Source: Castanea sativa
Lineage: Eukaryota; Streptophyta; Magnoliopsida; Fagales; Fagaceae
DNA: 64,000 nt
Assembly (NCBI RefSeq): GCF_040712315.1
Contig: NC_134017.1
Span: 58,442,636 to 58,506,635 of the forward strand
Reading direction: 5' to 3'
This document shows positions 34,613-45,977 of the stretch, piece after piece. The number at the start of each line of letters is the position of its first letter. The stretch's first letter is position 1. The notes beneath the pieces are model-generated. The model ran no database searches, had not been told where the DNA came from, and worked only from the letters and a program-made list of their open reading frames with translations. Position numbers and translations under genes: made by a program.

Positions 34613-37600
34613 CTGACAGTCAAATCTGGCAGCACAACCAACACTGTTAAATTAATACCAAAGCATTCCAGAGGCATGTTAAAAAAGATATCCTAGTCCC
34701 CAAAATCATGCTCATTGGTCCAAACTAGGACCTTTCAGTCACTTAATAGTATCAAAAGGTTAAATGCTTAATATTTAACATTTATGAAGGCGGCTAAGGA
34801 AAAAGAAAAGGGGAAAAAAACTGATATTCAGCACCATAATGCCAAGCACATTAATAGTGCAGTGAGAATACAACTGCAGTAACTAATTTAAATTACTATT
34901 GGAATACACAAGTATAACACAAACCAACTAAAATATTACACATAAATAATACCACTAAACAAAAAACATGTACTATGCTTATCGTCCATGACATTACTAG
35001 GGTTGATTAACTACCTATCAAAAAACAATTACAAGGGTTGATTAACAAATACCAAAAAGATGTAATTGATATTGAAAACTAAATTTATTCGAGTAGTTAC
35101 AACTACTTACTATGGTATATATAATCATTCATAAACTGAGACATATTAGGACTCAATTTAGTTCATTGCAATAGCATCAGAGCTCCATTATGTCATAAAA
35201 TAATGGACAAACCTAAGGTTCATATCAACAATGAAATCATTCAGTTCTTTTCCTTTTTTTGTACCATTGGAATGTTCTTTCAATAAGATCAGAAAACCCT
35301 ACCATTTTTTTCCATGCATACAGGGGTAGAGACTAGAAGATGGACAGACAATTTTTAATAAAGAAATCAAGAACCCACACATTCACAAATAGCAGATAGA
35401 ACTTTTTAGGGTTGATGGCAGATAAAGAAAGTATATCTTCTGTAGGGTATTTAACCTTACAAACATGGAATATGCTCCTAACAACGATGAGTTTATCAAA
35501 TTTAGTCCATATGTCAATGGAAATAATCTATTGATTTATACAAGGACAGAAACAAAGGCAACCTGCCTCCATTTTGATGACTAAACTAAAAAAACCTAGC
35601 ATAATAGTCATGTTAAGGAATTATAGCATCCAATGACTAAGTCAACTTAGCATATAGAAAGCACAACATGAGACATGGTTTTAATTAAGCTATATTCAGT
35701 ATTTATAACATTAAATTTATAATGATCTAGACTGATATATTTGCACACAGAGCTCTTCATTAGGTAATTTATTGGCAGGTAAACCATTTTGATATTCTTT
35801 TGTATTACTGAAGAAGCCAATGGCTGAAAGGAAGAAAACAAGAAATCAATTGAAAACTCAATAAACTTGCTAATTTTTAAGCCCAACAAATGATGCATAT
35901 CCCTCAATCTTCACTTAAGGCTGCATTGGTTTCGACGTAAAACGTTTTCCCCCAATAGCATTTTCCATATTTCCAGGTGTTTGGTCCAGCTGAAAATGCT
36001 GGTCAAACCAAAAAAAATTTCTGTTTGACCAGGAAAATAACCTTCACGGACACAGACATAACACCCACCCACCCTTTCTCCTCCCTGTTGCTACCACATA
36101 TTTCAGTGCCACACTCAGCCAAATCCTAACCCACCAACCCCCGATCCAACAACCCACGACCAAGAAACCCATGCCATTGCCGCTCCAGTGCTTTTAGTAT
36201 ATTGATCTGCTACACCCCTCCAAGCAAAGCTGCCAATTTTTTTTGTTCTTTTTTTTTTTTTTTTCTTTTTTCCCCTCATATTTAATGAGTAACCTCCAAT
36301 TTTCTTGTGATTGCAAAAGCCTATTATGAGTTTTTTTTTGTGGGTTTTTTTTTTTTTTTTGGTGTTGTCATGAGAAATTAGTTGATTTGTGTTGTTATGA
36401 GAAATCTATCATGGGTTTTTTATTTGTAATAGGTAGATATGAAATTATTTGTTAGATCTTGTGTATAGGAAAAATTGTGATTTTAAGTGCAAGCCAAACG
36501 CCTGAAAATGTTTTCCAAAGCATTTTCAACAGAAGACATTTTATGCCAGAACAAACACAGCCTTGTATTCATCCAACTCTTGTGGTTCAGATAATCACAA
36601 CATATATTAGCACCTCAACACCAAGGGCATCACAGCATCATCCAGCACACTGCAACTTCAATAGAAGCCACTACATGAAGGTACTAGGTATTGACAGAAG
36701 ATAAACCACCACAAGCTAAAGAGAGATCTTTTAGAATTTTTTATTGCTCAGGAAAGACAGTATCTAAAATTTAAAAGACGAACATATATTTTCTTCTCAT
36801 TTCAAACAATGTCAAGAAAGCAATTGGTAAAAAGCCTACTTTGATCCTTATATAGCACAACATAGTTTAATCCATATTTGGCAGCAGACAGAGAAAACAT
36901 ATATATTAAATGGAAAAAAATTATATAAATAATAGAAAAAAAAAAAAGACGATAAAATTTGCTTTTATGAAATTTAATTGTGCTTGTTATCATACTTATT
37001 AAAATAATCATGAGAAGTAAACCATTGATGTGCCAGTGACAATTTATATAAAACGAAGTATGATGACCAACTCCATTAAAGAAACTGCATGCCATAAAGC
37101 AAGGTTGACTTCAAGAGAACTAAAGCAAGACAAACATAATTGGGTTTGGGATAAGTTTGTTAAAACTTATAATACTTTCTTCTACTTTTTTTTTTTTCCC
37201 TAATAACTGTAATTAATTAACAATTTAACAGACATTCAATTTCCAAATTAACCATGCGGATGTCTCATGAAAATGACCCATAAATTTTTTATTTTACCTG
37301 TTGTCTTTTAAAACGAACCGTAGCTTTCATCCTATATGATCATAACCATAATAACTCTTTCTGATTTGATAAAAGGCAGTACCTTTGCAGACATGAATAG
37401 AATAAATCTTTCGAATTCAATGGATAAAGCTTAAATGCTATCACCTTCACTTTAAAATGTGTAGACACAAGGTGGCTTCACAAACTTCTTCCCTAAATGC
37501 CTCATTCCCTTCCTCCATTACCTTACTTAGTTCAACCATCTAACAACCAATCAGCTCTTGCCACACACTTGGCCTTTATCAACATTCCTATATGATAATG

Positions 37601-38391
37601 CCTAGATTGTAAATTTTTTTTTTTTTTTGGATAATTCGATAATTGGGGGAGGAGAGATTTAAACTCTGGATGTCTCAGTTCAGCTACAAGGGTTTTGGGC
37701 ATGCTTAGGGTATAATTACCTGATAAAATACGAAATAATTAAGGAGTGATGTTTACCATAAGACCACTAATTCCCTTGTTCACAATACTAACTCAGTATC
37801 AACACAAAAAATTGCATTAATCAACAACCTCAACTGTCAAAATAACAAGTTCTTCAGCAAAAATTATAAATTAATAAATAAAAAAAAAATCAAATTTCAA
37901 TCAAATTACCAGAAATCAATTCAATAAACTAACTTAAACCCGAAAATTCAACTATATTACGACACCAAAACCTGGAAAATTCAGCTCAACTAAATCCCAG
38001 CTCAATTATCCATTTAAGCCCAAAAAATCAGCTCAAATTCATCTAAACTCAGGTTATTCAACTCAATTAACTTACAAACCATATTAAATAAATTAATTAA
38101 ATAACATTCAAAACAATTCATAAAACTCGCCGAAAATTACCCGTTTGGTTGCCCAGAAACCATCAAAAGAAAACAAACAAACAAACAAAAAAAAGTGACG
38201 AACTCTCATTTTTCTCTCAGCAACCAAACAAACACCAGAGATAGATAAAGTTCAAAAAACTCTAAACAATTTTTTCCATTTCTTCTAGTTTTAATTTCCG
38301 AGCAACCAATCATGCTTCCGAAAACAAACTATTAAAAAAGAAAAAGAAAAAGGAAATTGAACAAACTAGGGTTTGGAATTTCGAAATTTAC
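34613..38391 (-). other. Probable 5' UTR intron of the NF-YA gene (about 3.8 kb)
   Basis: Inferred from the donor AAG|GTAAAT at 38392/38391 and an acceptor just before the start codon. Plant NF-YA genes commonly carry a leader intron. It contains the MITE at 35919-36562 and otherwise unassigned AT-rich DNA. Confidence 0.55.
35919..36562. mobile_element. hAT-type MITE in the NF-YA leader intron
   Basis: The ends GGCTGCATTGGTTTCG and, inverted, GGCTGTGTTTGTTCTG are of the GGCTGTGTTTGG type common in plant hAT MITEs. The subterminal parts GTTTTCC...GCATTTTC also pair. The flanking 8-mers do not match. The interior has long T runs and a CCACCCACC-rich segment. Confidence 0.5.
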
Positions 38392-38530
38392 CTTACAAGG
38401 AAAACTTCTTCCCAGGCCGCTGTAATTTGATTACAATTCCCTTCTTCTTCTTCTACTACTACTTCTACAACTTTTTATTTTTTATTTTTTTTTGGCTTTT
38501 CAAAAATTAATAAAATTTCTGTTTAGGAAA
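38392..38530 (-). other. Probable non-coding first exon of the NF-YA gene
   Basis: Minus-strand sequence rich in GAAGAAGAAG and AGTAGTAG, lacking any ATG, and ending in a good donor CTTGTAAG|GTAAAT. The 5' limit is not resolved; a weak TATA-like TTAAATAG lies at 38560-38553. Confidence 0.5.
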
Positions 38531-38665
38531 AACTTTTACGGGAATTGGAAATCTATTTAACCGCTCTGCTGTACTTCACTGCTACCTATCCAAGCGACAC
38601 ACTTCCCTTTTGCCCTTTCCCAATTCCCCTAAATCCTTTTTTTTTTACCATCCACTTTTTTTACA

Positions 38666-38703
38666 ATATATCGGGTTTTTTACCGATATATCGGGTTTAA
38701 ACC
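38666..38703. promoter_or_regulatory. Repeated ATATATCGGGTTT motif upstream of NF-YA
   Basis: ATATATCGGGTTT occurs at 38666-38678 and 38686-38698, 20 bp apart. The palindromes CCGATATATCGG (38683-38694) and GGTTTAAACC (38694-38703) overlap the second copy. Spacing of about two helical turns suggests a binding site, but no factor is known to me. Confidence 0.35.
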
Positions 38704-38952
38704 GGGTCTGTGCGGTTAAATGTCAAGCAAGTTTGGTGGGCCAGATAATGATGGAGACCTTTAAATTAGAAATGGGGATTTCGGGCAGCGAAGTAGTACT
38801 GACGGCAGAGAATGGAACAAATCTGAGCCACAAAATATGTTGGGCAGATTGAGTTTGTGGTTAGGATTTGAGAAGTGACTGCTGACCGCTGACCGTTGTT
38901 GTTATTGCTTTGGTTATTTTCGTTTTGTGTAAGTGTACGGATTAGATGTAGA

Positions 38953-38962
38953 GTGGGCCCAC
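38953..38962. promoter_or_regulatory. TCP-type palindrome GTGGGCCCAC
   Basis: This is a perfect match to the TCP factor consensus GTGGGNCC in both orientations. It lies about 400 bp upstream of the presumed NF-YA first exon. A second TGGGCC core is at 38737-38742. Confidence 0.45.
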
Positions 38963-39119
38963 GGGAGAGATAGAGGATATATAGGCGTCATCATAGATGA
39001 TGATGAAATACGTAATTTTGATGTGATATCTATATATATATATTTTTTTCCAGTTTGCTTGGCACCAATAAAGCAAACTTCTTTTGCTTTGCCACCTATA
39101 AAAAGTAAAGTCATGTAAT

Positions 39120-39817
39120 TTTTTTTTTTTATATTTATTTATTGTATGCTATTAGAAAAGTCTAAATTTTTAGTCTTCCTTACTTAAATACGTGGCTAGT
39201 TTTGGACCGCAGAACTTGCCAAGAAAAAATAAACAAAGAGAAATTTTTGGTCAGGTTAATGGTCAAGGTAGGATACAGAACCCATGATAAACTTGGTCAA
39301 GTATATATAACACCATTGTTTTTGCAATTAATGACAAATGGTGACCTAATTAAATTTGATGTTTTTTCCTTCTTTTTTTAACACATAAATATAATGATTT
39401 TTTAGTTAGAAAATAATGGATTTAAACCCTATACTTTTTTAGGAAAAAACATTAGATTTAAGTTGTGAAATTAAGTTACAAGACTCTTAACAATGTGTTA
39501 ATATAATATTAATATAACGAATGACTGATGAGAAAAATGAAAAATAATGAGTTCCTAACATTACTCTACAGTGGACAAAGAAATTTCTTTTACCTAAAAT
39601 TATTTTTATTCTATGGGTTTCAGTTAGTTTGATTAGTAAATTTTTTTTAATCTCTCGTATAAGGGATTTAGGATTTTAGTTCCGTCTATACCAATTAATT
39701 AATATTTTAATATAATGTTAAAGTGCAATCATCGTATAGCATTCATCATAGTTTGATATACTACCTGACCTTTGTAATATTTTTTTTTTAAATGTTAGGG
39801 CTAATAGCCTTCATTTT

Positions 39818-39866
<49 letters not shown>

Positions 39867-40600
39867 TATTACAATTAATTTTATCCCTATTTATGTTGTT
39901 CCTTTCCTATCTATCCGCTTCCATATTCGCTGCTATTTTACAAGTGTAGCTGATAATAACTAATAAGCAGCCATAGAATTATGAGATATGTTCTGGTTAG
40001 TTTTAGCCTTCCTTTTCTTTCTCTATCTCTATCTTCCTTTCTCTTTTCACTTTTTCATTATACATATTCCTTCTTTTACTTTCACCATTCCTTTTCTTCA
40101 ATCAAAAACCTTATCCACTCCACTGAAGATGAAGCACTCGTCATCTATTTGGCACCAAATGAAATCCAATCTCCAAAGTGCAAGCATAAAGTAGCTTTAT
40201 TAGGTAAGATTGTTTTTCCGATGCTATTGTTTTTGTTAATTTTGGCTAAAACACCTTTTCGGTCCATAAGATTTTATCTAAATTTAATTTTTACCCCCCT
40301 CAAATTTTATCCAAGTTCATGATAACTTTAAAATATATCAATTTCATTGTTTCTTGCCTTCTACAACTAAAAGAAATTGTATAGGTAAAACATAAAGGGG
40401 ACACAAGATCACCTATAAATATGTAGCAGTTACTATGTGATATCGTTACAATCCAACATAATTATATAAAGCATTCAATAAAGATTAAAAAAAAAAAACA
40501 GAGACTTAAAACACAAGAAAAAAAAAGAATGTGACATAAAGTTACCAAAAAATGTGATGTATCCATAATTGAATTATTACTATCAAATGTGAAATTATAA
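39120..40600. other. Intergenic, no gene recognised
   Basis: AT-rich. A (TA) tract is at 39823-39860. A frame of 113 codons at 39981-40322 is a low-complexity Ser/Phe/Leu artefact of CT-rich sequence. A Mutator-TIR-like TTCGGTCCATAAG segment lies near 40259. Confidence 0.5.
39823..39860. repeat. (TA)n microsatellite
   Basis: About 19 TA units. Confidence 0.95.
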
Positions 40601-40601
40601 G

Positions 40602-40629
<28 letters not shown>

Positions 40630-40647
<18 letters not shown>

Positions 40648-40864
40648 TAAAAGCTAAACCCTAGAAAAAATTCAATTGAATTTTCAATTTTGGGCCACAT
40701 CTCCCATCTTATTTTTTTATTTTTGTGTCAAATAAATTATATATATATGAAAAACTAAATTTTAGAGAAAATCAAATTATATTTTAATTAGATTCTCAAT
40801 TTGAACCGTATAATTGTGATTGCTTTTAATTGTACTCATGCATATGTACGGAGTTACACACTAA
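40630..40864 (+). mobile_element. Helitron-type element, copy 1
   Basis: It begins at a TCTATATATATA stretch after a CT tract, so the 5' limit is approximate. It ends CATGCATATGTACGGAGTTA then CACTAA before a T. This is the Helitron 3' layout: a short palindrome about 10 bp before CTRR, inserted before T. It shares GAACCGTATAATTGTGATTG with copy 3. Confidence 0.55.
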
Positions 40865-40915
<51 letters not shown>

Positions 40916-41040
40916 CTAGATGAAACGGAGAGAAATTAAAATTAAAATTTTAAATTAAAGTTCTAATTTTGTGTCACGTGTCTCATATAAATTTTTGAAT
41001 TTTTGTGCTAAGTGAGTTATTGTATCAATTAAATTTTCTT
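40865..41040 (+). mobile_element. Helitron-type 5' end, copy 2, joined to copy 1
   Basis: It starts TCTATATA directly after the CTAA end of copy 1 and includes a (TA)23 tract at 40867-40912. The part TTAAAGTTCTAATTTTGTGT matches the 5' region of copy 4. No 3' terminus seen. The right limit is approximate. Confidence 0.4.
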
Positions 41041-41454
41041 AATTTTGCTGCTAAATGTGAAGACCAAAGAGACTACAATAAGAACTTGGCTTGGGTACAA
41101 TACATTCAGCCAAAGAGATTACAATAAGAACTTGACTTGGGTACAATTCATCCCGCCATTAAGATGGCAACACATTACTATTTTTATATGGAGGAAATGC
41201 ACTGAGTTTTCTATTCATTAAAAAAAGAAAAAGAAAAAAAAGAACGAGAGGTAGACGTAGAGAGAGGGTCCATAAGGTAGAGAGAGAGAGAGAAATAGGA
41301 TATGCATGTAATGAACAAGAGGCTACATATTATTTTAGACGTGATACTAATTGCTATACCCTTTACTAATCAATGGAATGTAAAGCGCTTCTATTTATTG
41401 TACAGTTTCTATGAATATTAATCATAGGTTTTTATAGTTTCCAATGAATATAGT

Positions 41455-42293
41455 GGACGAAATAGCAAAATAACCCTCAGTTTCTAACTATATAGTTAGC
41501 AGGTTTGGTTTGCAAACTATATCATAAACTAGCATCTCGAGTCTAAAAGACTCGATTTTGGGGCTATAAATCGAGTGTTTAATGCTCGATTTTTATAGTC
41601 TAATTTCATCTGATGTGGCATATTTTCCACGTGGTGTCTAGTTGGAAATCGAGTATCTGAAACTCGATTTATATCATTTATATATCCTCTTCTTTCTCTT
41701 TATTTTTTCTGGGTTTCACTCTCTTCTCACCTGATCTGATCTGCTTCTTTCTTCCTCTTCCACGCTGATCTGCCCAGCCGCCAGCCGCCGCTCCTCAGGT
41801 CGCGCGACCCAGGCCTCCGCGCCCCAGGTCGCGCGAACCTGGGGCGCAGCGGCCTGGGTCGCGCCCAGGCAGCGCGATCCTGGGTCGCGCGACCCAGGCC
41901 TCCGCGCCCCAGGTTGCCGTGGATCTGGGCAATGGTTTTTTTTTTTTTTTTTTTGTGCGTACTGGGTTCTGCGTGATCTTCCCTGATGAATTTTGATGGT
42001 TGTCGTGATGAATTTTGATGGCTGTGTATTTCAGGAACAGATGGTAAAAGACTTGGATTTAATTTTTTTTGGGTTTGTAAATCGAGTCTTTAAGACTCGA
42101 TTTTCAGGTATATTCCACGTGGAAAAAATGCCACATCGGACAGAATTAGACTATAAAAATCGAGCATTAAAGACTCGATTTATAGCCCAAAATCGAGTCT
42201 TTTAGACTCGAGATGCTAGTTTATGATATAGTTTGCAAACCGGGCCTGCTAACTATATAGTTAGAAACTGAGGGTTATTTTGCTATTTCGTCC
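41455..42293. mobile_element. Mutator-like element with long inverted repeats and GC-rich core
   Basis: It is flanked by a perfect 9-bp duplication GAATATAGT (41446-41454 and 42294-42302), the Mutator signature. The inverted repeats run about 210-225 bp at roughly 90% identity, starting GGACGAAATAGC. They contain repeated small palindromes of the AATCGAGTCTTTAAGACTCG type. The core at about 41720-41990 has CT-rich sequence, then a block of about 160 bp of very high GC unlike anything else in the window. There is no transposase, so it is non-autonomous. The core could be captured host sequence (Pack-MULE), but no source is recognised. Confidence 0.88.
41809..41857. repeat. Strong GC hairpin in the Mutator-like element
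   Basis: CCAGGCC (41809-41815) pairs with GGCCTGG (41851-41857), and GCGCCCCAGGT (41819-41829) pairs with ACCTGGGGCGC (41837-41847) around a 7-base loop. The adjoining palindrome TGGGTCGCGCGACCCA is at 41881-41896. The block GGTCGCGCGACCCAGGCCTC recurs at 41798 and 41883. Confidence 0.9.
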
Positions 42294-42302
42294 GAATATA
42301 GT

Positions 42303-44650
42303 TGAAGTTTTAACTTTCATACATGACCCTGCCACCCCATTAGTATACACAGTTATTCTCACATAAACTTGAAGAGTCGAAGTGCTTGGGTCCTTTGGCG
42401 AAGGTTAAATTTTTATTCTAGGTCTTCTTTCTCGGCCCCTTCTGGTAAATCTTTCTCTCTATTGTGTTTTCAAATTGTAATGTGAGCATTTATAATGATT
42501 TTGAGAATACGTGGGTTCAAAGTTATGTTAAAGGATTTGGAATTGTTGGTGGAAGTCTGTCAACAAAACAGTACATCAAACAGAAACCTTATTTTGTTTA
42601 ATAAAAATTTTGCAAACCTTTGAGCACGCTATTAGCTTATGGTTGTTCTTTTTAATAATAATTATGCGTTTGAAGATTTTCTTTAATTTAATAGAATTTG
42701 TCTTTTTAATGTGATAAGATACAAGACATTAAACGCAAAGGAAGGACCGACATAAGCCCAAAGAGACTATAGATCCTTGGAATACAACACCATCGTCAAT
42801 ATTGGAGCCCATACATGGCCAAAAACCATCATCAACTGCTCCATCCTTTATTATAAATTTGTATTTTATGTATGTTTTCCTCTCATCTTTTGTGGGTTTA
42901 AATTGAGCTTATGAAATTTACTTTTTTATATTAGAGTATTGTTACTGGTGCTTTGTCTCCTTTTTATTATTTTCCAAGGAAGCATTTCAAGATATTTTTT
43001 GCCATTACAATTGACTTTCTCTGCATATGTGTCTTATGATAAAATTATGTTTGGATATCTTCATCTAGACCCACTAACATTAGGGGATTTAAATGGAGGA
43101 ACAAAAACATCTGGATCTCTTTTGAGACCGTAAGATATATCCTTAGGCCCCCCTTTTTTGTTGATTAAGATTTGTTTTGTTTTTGCATTTTGGATATCTA
43201 TGTACTTCAATTTATTTATTTTTTTATAATAAAACTATGTACTTCAATTTGGCTTATGTGTCATCATTTTTTATTCAGGAAATTTGACATTAAAAGGATT
43301 TCTATAAAAGCTGAAGGTTCCTTTACTAATGCTTTTGACTCTTGAGGAGATATCCTAATTTTACACCAGTAGATCATTGTTAATTTTTCTTCTATTTCCT
43401 TTGAATTAACCACAAAAATATAAATGCCTTGTCTTGACAAATGCACAACTTAGCTGTTAGCAGAACATAGTTTGATGCAAAGGGTGTCATGCCATTTATT
43501 ATTGATGGATTTGAGTTGGATTTACATATATGCGGCTATGAATTTCAGTTTGATATCTTCTTATCCTTTTCACTCTTCATGGGACTATGCATTGAAAGTA
43601 ACCGTAAGGATCAAGTTTCAGATATTTTGTGGACATGAAATTGACTTCAGTGATATATTTCTATATCCATTCTACAATATTACTTTGAATTGGGATTTAT
43701 AGTAGTCACGGTATCTACCATTGTTATACCTATGATAATATATACATATGGGGTATCCCTAACTCTAAAAATTTGAAATCTTCTATCATTCACTCTGCTG
43801 CTTCAAGTGACTTGCATATACACATTGGAGATCTGCACTTGCACTCATTAGCATTTTAAAATATAATGGAAAATTGATTTCGATATCATTTCTTTTCATT
43901 GCTAGATGCTAAATTTTTTTTTCATTTTCTTGCACAATTTTCTTGAAAAAAATTTAAACATATATACTTAAGAGACACAAAATGTTGTGGAATTGAAAAA
44001 TGCGTGTGTAGATAGAGATGGTGCATTTATTATTTACTTTGTTCTTATTTTATAAAATTTTGAGCTATTTTGGAAGAAGAAGAGAATAATTGCAATCTAA
44101 TTATTTATGTAATGTTTGCAATTTACTCAATATTACATTCGTTGCCAATAAATACAAAAAAAAAACACACACACACACTTCTAAGTCCATTTCCTCACAT
44201 TTTGAAGGCATGCCATTGTTAGTGCTAAATTGAGGACTAAAGAGTTAGAAGGTTACATTTTGCCTTTTTTTCCTGTTCCTTTTTATTCTTGGTTAAAACG
44301 TTAACAAAATAAATTTGTATCTAATTTTTTATATCCACATTTACTTTTTCGGTTTTATGTTATTTTGGGTTGCTAAGAATCACAGAATATGAAAAGAAAT
44401 TTGTAATATTTGTAAGTAAACATTGTGTTTTTTTTTTTTTTGGGGGTCTCACTCTAGCATCCAATCGTAGCATTTTGGTAACTTTTTTTTTTTTTGACTT
44501 TTTTGTATGCTGACTAAATAGAATAAAAGAAGTGGATTGGATTGTGCTTCGCCAGATTGTCAATGACACATCATTTTCTTTCTCTTCTTTTTACCTTGAT
44601 GGGCTTTTATTCATATATAAGTTTGTTCTATGCATAAGCACAGGTTACAT
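42303..44650. other. Intergenic, no gene recognised
   Basis: AT-rich. Apart from the short direct repeat at 43198-43250 no element termini or coding families were recognised. Frames of 60-76 codons here have no known domain. Confidence 0.4.
43198..43250. mobile_element. Micro-insertion: 21-bp core in 16-bp direct repeats
   Basis: CTATGTACTTCAATTT at 43198-43213 recurs exactly at 43235-43250 around ATTTATTTTTTTATAATAAAA. The core is A/T-only and the polarity is unclear. Confidence 0.55.
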
Positions 44651-44655
44651 GTTAG

Positions 44656-44927
44656 TTGAGTGTGAAAATCAAAGAGCCCAAATCCAATTAGATTCTAAAT
44701 TGGAATCCAATTTTGTGCCACGTGTCCATATTTTTTTTAAATTTTTTGTGACATGAATTATTTGGTACAAAAACCGAAGAGACTAAATCCAATTAAAGTC
44801 TTAAAAAAATGTGTAAGCTAATATCATGTATAATTTGAACATCTGCTAAAATAAAGGTATAATTTGAACCGTGTAATTGTGGTTGTTTTTAATTATATCC
44901 ATACATATGTAAGGGGCTACACACTAG
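44656..44927 (+). mobile_element. Helitron-type element, copy 3 (5' limit uncertain)
   Basis: It ends GGGGCTACACACTAG before T, preceded by the degenerate palindrome CATACATATGTAAG. GAACCGTGTAATTGTGGTTG matches copy 1 and TGCCACGTGTCC matches the 5' region of copy 4. Confidence 0.5.
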
Positions 44928-44999
44928 TTTAAATAAAATGAAATAACCTATGGTGACCTATTAGGTCAGATTAGTTATCAGAGGTACAATATTGTGGTA

Positions 45000-45570
45000 T
45001 CTATATATCTATATATAATAATAATAGGTAAAACTGAGAAAAACTCAAATTATAATTTCAAATTAGAGTTCCAACTTTGCACCATGTGTCCTAAATTATT
45101 TATTCTTAGAGAGTTTTATTTCTTAATTTTAGAATCAAATATGGGACCACATCATAAATATTCATCCAAGTGAGTTGTTAAGCTTAACTGGTAAACTCTC
45201 TAATGATTGAATAAGAGATCTGGGGTTCAATCTCCGCCTACATCAAAAACTGATTAGAGTCTTGATCAAATAATAAAGAATTATCATTAAGAGCGGATGC
45301 CATAGGTTGAAACTTTCTCTCAAAAGTACAAAACCAAAGATTCCAGAATAAATGAATCGTAAAAAAAAAAAAAAGTGCTTCACAATAATTATAAAAAATG
45401 GACAATTTACATTTTATACCTAATAATATCTTTACAAATTTTTTTAAAGGGGTAATAAAATATAAAAATGACTATCAATAGTATTTAAATTATATATATA
45501 GGAATTATATTATGTATCTTATTGTATATCTTTAAATGTATCCATGCATATGCATGGGATTACAAGCTAG
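45000..45570 (+). mobile_element. Helitron-type element, copy 4 (571 bp)
   Basis: It starts TCTATATATC after an A. It ends with the perfect palindrome CCATGCATATGCATGG, then GATTACAAGCTAG before a T. A 5' TC, a 3' hairpin about 9 bp before CTAG, and insertion between A and T without duplication define Helitrons. A SINE is nested at 45168-45330. No RepHel coding, so it is non-autonomous. Confidence 0.7.
45168..45330 (+). mobile_element. tRNA-derived SINE, copy 3
   Basis: A-box region TTAAGCTTAACTGGTAAA from 45179 and B box GGTTCAATCTC at 45224-45234, then the ATCAAATAATAAAG...CATTAAGAG part, and 3' end GAAACTTTCTCTCAAAAG. Same family as 20783-20930 and 21460-21613. It lies within the Helitron copy 4. 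Confidence 0.75.
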
Positions 45571-45650
45571 TTCTTTATAATGGATTAGTGCATTTTGATG
45601 ATGAATAAAATCAGCGACTACACGTCCAACTCGAATTCAAGATAACATGC

Positions 45651-45959
45651 CCCAGGAGGGGTGGCCCAATTGGTGTGAGATCTTGCGTGCAGGCATGAGG
45701 TCCCTCGTTCGAGTCGTGGTGGGTACCATGTGGGGGTGGGTTCTTACCATGCATTGCGCCTCATCCGCTAGCTCTCTTGGGGTGCTAGGGTGAGGTCTAT
45801 GGCACCACAGTCACAGTAGTTATAGCTCAATCCAACATTCTCTAGCCGGGAGGGTGCCCCTATTAGGTCACGCCCTAGGGAGTAAGCCACATATGGTCGC
45901 CCCTGCCCTCCCTTTTGATTATAAAAAAGAAAAAAGAAAAAAGAAAAAAAAGAATTCAA
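45651..45959 (+). mobile_element. Full-length tRNA-derived SINE, second family
   Basis: A perfect 18-bp duplication GAATTCAAGATAACATGC flanks it (45633-45650 and 45960-45977). A box TGGCCCAATTGG at 45662-45673 and B box GTTCGAGTC at 45707-45715 are about 33 bp apart. The body is GC-rich against its flanks. The tail is AAAAAAG repeated. It has no protein coding; it would rely on a LINE reverse transcriptase. Confidence 0.92.
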
Positions 45960-45977
45960 GAATTCAAGATAACATGC

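Noticed and set aside
39981..40322. 113-codon plus-strand frame
   Set aside because: Ser/Phe/Leu low complexity over a CT-rich tract; unsupported by splice or domain signals.
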